Shown: piece after piece, positions 6,024 through 7,643 of the stretch
Numbering within the stretch: the stretch's first letter is position 1
Layout of the letters: each line of letters begins with the position of its first letter
Assembly: GCA_964466185.1 (NCBI GenBank)
Contig: CAYXMS010000042.1
Coordinates: forward strand, 1-7,643
From: CAZTYI01 sp964466185
GTDB lineage: Bacteria; Chlamydiota; Chlamydiia; Chlamydiales; SM23-39
Direction: 5' to 3'
Length of the DNA: 7,643 nt
Position numbers and translations under genes: made by a program
The notes under the pieces: model-generated
What the model was told of the DNA's origin: nothing
Databases searched by the model: none
What the model saw: the letters and a program-made list of their open reading frames with translations, nothing else

Positions 6024-6716
6024 ATGACTCTACCTATAGTAGTGGGAATTTCAGGATTTCTAGCTACCAAAATAATAAATACAGCTTCCTTTTATGCGGG
6101 AGATACCAGATGCCCTGAAATAGCAACCAAAGCGATAAACAAAATCAAAAGAAGTCTTTTTACGCTGGAACAGAAACGCCCTTTTTTGGTTAAAAGCCTA
6201 GTCTTTTTTAAAAATTACCTTGGTCCAATTGCCTTTTTGACAACTGCAATTTATGTCAACAACCTAGTCTTGTCTTTTTTAGCTACAGGGGTGGTGGCAG
6301 CGGGAGCTATAGGCCTTATTTGGGAAGGATATGATCTGATTAAAAAAATTATCCAAACCAAGGAAACTATCGAATCGAAAGAGATCGGTCAGTTTACAGA
6401 GTTTGTAAAAGAATTCCAAATATACCAAAAGCCGAAGCTTTTACAAGAAAACAAACTAATACCCGATGTATATATTAACGATGCTGTTCTTGGGAAAAAT
6501 ATCTGTCCTATTACAAACTGTCCTATTAGACACCCTGTAGTAGATCCGACTTCCAATACAGTTTATGAACAAGAGGCTATTGTTAGCTGGGTGGTCTCCA
6601 ATAGAACTTCTCCTTTGAGCAGGGAGCCTTTGACTGTAGAACAGCTATTACAGGCTCCGGAAATAGAAGAAGAAATTAACAAACATTTAACATTTTTAAA
6701 TTTACACATAAATTAA
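6024..6716 (+). CDS. Membrane-anchored U-box protein, putative E3 ubiquitin ligase effector
   Basis: Protein of 230 residues ending in a U-box, the RING-like fold without zinc that binds E2 ubiquitin-conjugating enzymes and makes a protein an E3 ubiquitin ligase. The U-box spans about 156-212: CPITNCPIRHPVVDP (161-175), then YEQEAIVSWV (181-190) and SPLSREPL (196-203), matching the CPI…PV..P.G..YE...I..W...…P.....L pattern. Ahead of it is a hydrophobic hairpin of about 40 residues (roughly 64-105: YLGPIAFLTTAIYVNN, then LVLSFLATGVVAAGAIGLIW), which suggests two membrane helices with a short turn. U-boxes have no bacterial housekeeping role and are known in amoeba-associated bacteria, so action on host proteins is inferred; the hairpin resembles that of chlamydial Inc proteins. 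A GGGGGG run about nine bases before the ATG is the likely ribosome binding site, and the start lies one base after the previous stop. No Ub substrate can be named. Confidence 0.85.
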   Translation: MTLPIVVGISGFLATKIINTASFYAGDTRCPEIATKAINKIKRSLFTLEQKRPFLVKSLVFFKNYLGPIAFLTTAIYVNNLVLSFLATGVVAAGAIGLIWEGYDLIKKIIQTKETIESKEIGQFTEFVKEFQIYQKPKLLQENKLIPDVYINDAVLGKNICPITNCPIRHPVVDPTSNTVYEQEAIVSWVVSNRTSPLSREPLTVEQLLQAPEIEEEINKHLTFLNLHIN

Positions 6717-6776
6717 CCATTTTAAAAACGTAAAAATTATGACTTTATCTCCTACTTCCCGGATTTTGCAGCCGCA

Positions 6777-6899
6777 TTAGGACAACATTCATTATCAAAA
6801 ATTTTACGAAGGCTTATATGCCAAGAGAAGGAAAAAGAGAAGGAACCGGCAGATTGGCCGGCACAGAAAGATTCAAAGAGCCAACCAAAAAATACTTTT
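6777..6899 (+). repeat. umuD 5'-region repeat, copy 2
   Basis: Direct repeat of 2254-2380, about 4.5 kb away, 123 bases long against 127. It keeps the leader, a GAAGG ribosome binding site, an ATG start and the N-terminal codons, and stops at the same base as copy 1 (after AATACTTTT). It lacks the extra CGGC of copy 1. Confidence 0.85.
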
Positions 6900-6904
6900 G
6901 TTGA
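6818..6904 (+). pseudogene. umuD: UmuD N-terminal fragment
   Basis: The ATG at 6818, seven bases after GAAGG, opens a frame of 28 codons: MPREGKREGTGRLAG, then TERFKEPTKKYFC and TGA. This is the same opening as copy 1 read without its frameshift (K.GAGRPAG.…FKEPTKK), with substitutions in the normally conserved GAGRP motif (here GTGRL). Everything beyond the first roughly 27 residues, including the S24 protease domain, is missing and replaced by the reversed start of another gene. Any peptide made would not be functional UmuD. Confidence 0.75.
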
Positions 6905-6939
6905 TCTACGATGATTTGTTTGAGAACTTCACGATCCAT
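6900..6939 (-). pseudogene. Start of an unidentified gene, truncated (possible AAA-ATPase N-terminus)
   Basis: On the minus strand AGGA (6949-6946) sits six bases before an ATG at 6939-6937 that reads MDREVLKQIIVDQQ, then runs straight into the antisense of the umuD fragment and stops near 6812. The peptide looks like a genuine bacterial N-terminus and is reminiscent of the openings of AAA/DUF4143-type ATP-binding proteins, but fourteen residues are too few to be sure. Only the gene start survives. Confidence 0.4.
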
Positions 6940-6970
6940 ATTTTATCCTATTTTTATTAATTTTTAACTT

Positions 6971-7011
6971 AAAAATCAGCAAGCAACTCCGATTAAGCGC
7001 GGTTGCTTGCT
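6971..7011 (-). terminator. Intrinsic terminator for the DUF5672 gene
   Basis: AGCAAGCAAC (6978-6987) pairs perfectly over ten bases with GTTGCTTGCT (7002-7011), leaving a 14-base loop. Reading on the minus strand the stem is followed by GATTTTT (T run at 6975-6971). It lies about 50 bases beyond the stop at 7063, as expected for a rho-independent terminator of that gene. On the plus strand the stem is followed by TTCTTTG, so it might weakly stop the other direction too. Confidence 0.75.
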
Positions 7012-7062
7012 TCTTTGATGTTAGTCTTGAGAGAATTTTATTGAAAAGTGCCATTGAATTTA

Positions 7063-7587
7063 CTATCCATTTTCAGAAAGCAAAGAATAAAAAACAGAAT
7101 TATATAATCCAAAAAGTTTCGGGCCATGAAAACCGAAGCTTTTATAAGCCCCAGAAAATGCTAGATTAGACTCGATGCTAAATTTATTAGCAATTTTTTC
7201 CGGTGCAAATTTGATATTGTATTCTTGTTCTAATTGGTTTCTGTAAAGGCAGGAAAGAATTATATCCTCAGCTATGCCAAGACCGGTAAATTTATCTTTG
7301 AAAAACCTAGTATTATTCTTGAGGATATGGTCTAAACGGTTAAAATATTTATATTTAATCAGATCTTTCAGCCGATATTTAATATCAATAGCTTTCATTA
7401 CTTTATATAGTTTTTGAGATCTAAGAGAAAAACCTCCGTTGCCGACTCGCATTTTTGGGGGAAACCACAAAACTACAGCGCCGATATAATCATAATTTAA
7501 AAAAGTGGAGCTCCAGGCTTTTTTATTTACCGCGTATCCGTCATATTGGACAATCAGATTGTAATCGGTTGTAACAACCTCTGGCAT
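7063..7587 (-). CDS. DUF5672 family protein, lacking the N-terminal part
   Basis: The 174 residues from the ATG at 7587 match the C-terminal two-thirds of DUF5672 proteins, which are thought to be glycosyltransferase-like: TTDYNLIVQYDGY (6-18), FLNYDYIGA (29-37), VGNGGFSLRS (48-57), AEDIILSCLYR (106-116), KFAPEKIANKFSIES (126-140) and FGFHG (151-155). The conserved QYDG aspartate and the NGGFSLRS loop are intact. Family members normally have a further N-terminal segment of very roughly 80 residues. Here the frame is open only 14 codons upstream (to a TAA at 7632-7630), and no ribosome binding site precedes the ATG, so the gene looks 5'-truncated or frameshifted beyond the window. It may therefore be a remnant. 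A sugar-transfer role in surface glycan assembly is inferred from the family. It points toward the terminator hairpin near 6990. Confidence 0.75.
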   Translation of the reverse strand: MPEVVTTDYNLIVQYDGYAVNKKAWSSTFLNYDYIGAVVLWFPPKMRVGNGGFSLRSQKLYKVMKAIDIKYRLKDLIKYKYFNRLDHILKNNTRFFKDKFTGLGIAEDIILSCLYRNQLEQEYNIKFAPEKIANKFSIESNLAFSGAYKSFGFHGPKLFGLYNSVFYSLLSENG

Positions 7588-7589
7588 AA

Positions 7590-7615
7590 GGGGCTTGTAG
7601 AAACCCCATTTTTTT
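7590..7615 (+). terminator. Possible plus-strand intrinsic terminator
   Basis: GGGG (7590-7593) pairs with CCCC (7604-7607), with TT/AA pairs beyond a one-base mismatch, followed on the plus strand by A and seven T. The form is that of a small rho-independent terminator, but the stem is short and no plus-strand gene ends nearby. It sits exactly where the DUF5672 homology fades, so it may mark a junction with foreign sequence. Confidence 0.35.
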
Positions 7616-7643
7616 GATGATTTCGCAGCTTAAAAATCTATTT

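Larger units (their letters stand above)
6717..7062. other. Intergenic mosaic of gene scraps
   Basis: This stretch has no intact gene. It holds, in order, about 60 unassigned AT-rich bases (including a 13-codon frame from an ATG at 6739 without a ribosome binding site), the second umuD 5' fragment, a reversed gene start, a terminator hairpin, and about 50 bases before the DUF5672 stop. The scraps abut without spacers, which points to successive deletions or insertions. Confidence 0.7.

Noticed and set aside
5605..6070. Two minus-strand frames of 79 and 65 codons inside the operon
   Set aside because: They are shadows of the well-supported plus-strand genes, with no start signals or family resemblance.
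6739..6780. Frame MTLSPTSRILQPH before umuD copy 2, possibly a truncated gene start
   Set aside because: Thirteen codons with no ribosome binding site. The slight likeness of its first codons to the U-box gene start is too weak to call.
1..7643. CRISPR array, tRNA, rRNA or integrase attachment site
   Set aside because: There are no regularly spaced repeats, no cloverleaf or CCA-end pattern, and no conserved rRNA block. The only direct repeat found is the umuD 5' fragment.

Overview
The window is AT-rich and gene-poor. It most resembles accessory chromosome of an amoeba-associated chlamydia of the Parachlamydiaceae (Protochlamydia or Neochlamydia type). The grounds are a eukaryotic-type U-box protein whose domain is preceded by a two-helix hydrophobic hairpin, other unrecognised proteins with multiple membrane segments, Shine-Dalgarno-led starts at low GC, a UmuD-type SOS gene remnant, and IS91-family debris. 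The taxonomic call is an inference from protein character, not from a marker gene.

Layout. (1) Positions 1-1759, plus strand: a large composite protein with the C-terminal half of a family 25 glycosyltransferase, a central part carrying a DGSHR motif like that of ParB/sulfiredoxin-fold proteins, and a C-terminal nucleotidyltransferase-like part. Its glycosyltransferase N-terminus appears to lie upstream in another frame, so the gene may be frameshifted. (2) Positions 1815-2614: a gene graveyard with an IS91 transposase remnant (minus) carrying a nonsense codon, divergent from a decayed umuD (plus). (3) Positions 2681-4477, minus: a 598-residue multi-membrane protein of unknown function. (4) Positions 4478-4820: no convincing gene. 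(5) Positions 4821-5048, minus: a 75-residue protein with a textbook ribosome binding site, divergent from (6) a tightly packed two-gene operon at 5264-6716, plus. Its second gene encodes a membrane-anchored U-box protein and its first a protein sharing the linker in front of the U-box but lacking the U-box itself. (7) Positions 6717-7062: a mosaic holding a second partial copy of the umuD 5' region fused to a reversed gene start, then a strong terminator hairpin. (8) Positions 7063-7587, minus: a 5'-truncated DUF5672 protein.

How it fits together. The living part appears to be the 4821-6716 block: divergent genes around a 215-base AT-rich control region, encoding what look like host-directed proteins. 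The U-box would recruit host E2 ubiquitin-conjugating enzymes, and the preceding hydrophobic hairpin would place it at the inclusion membrane in the manner of chlamydial Inc proteins. The 598-residue protein could belong to the same host-interaction set. The remainder records gene turnover: two glycan-related genes both lacking their N-termini at the window edges, transposase debris and a duplicated umuD scrap.
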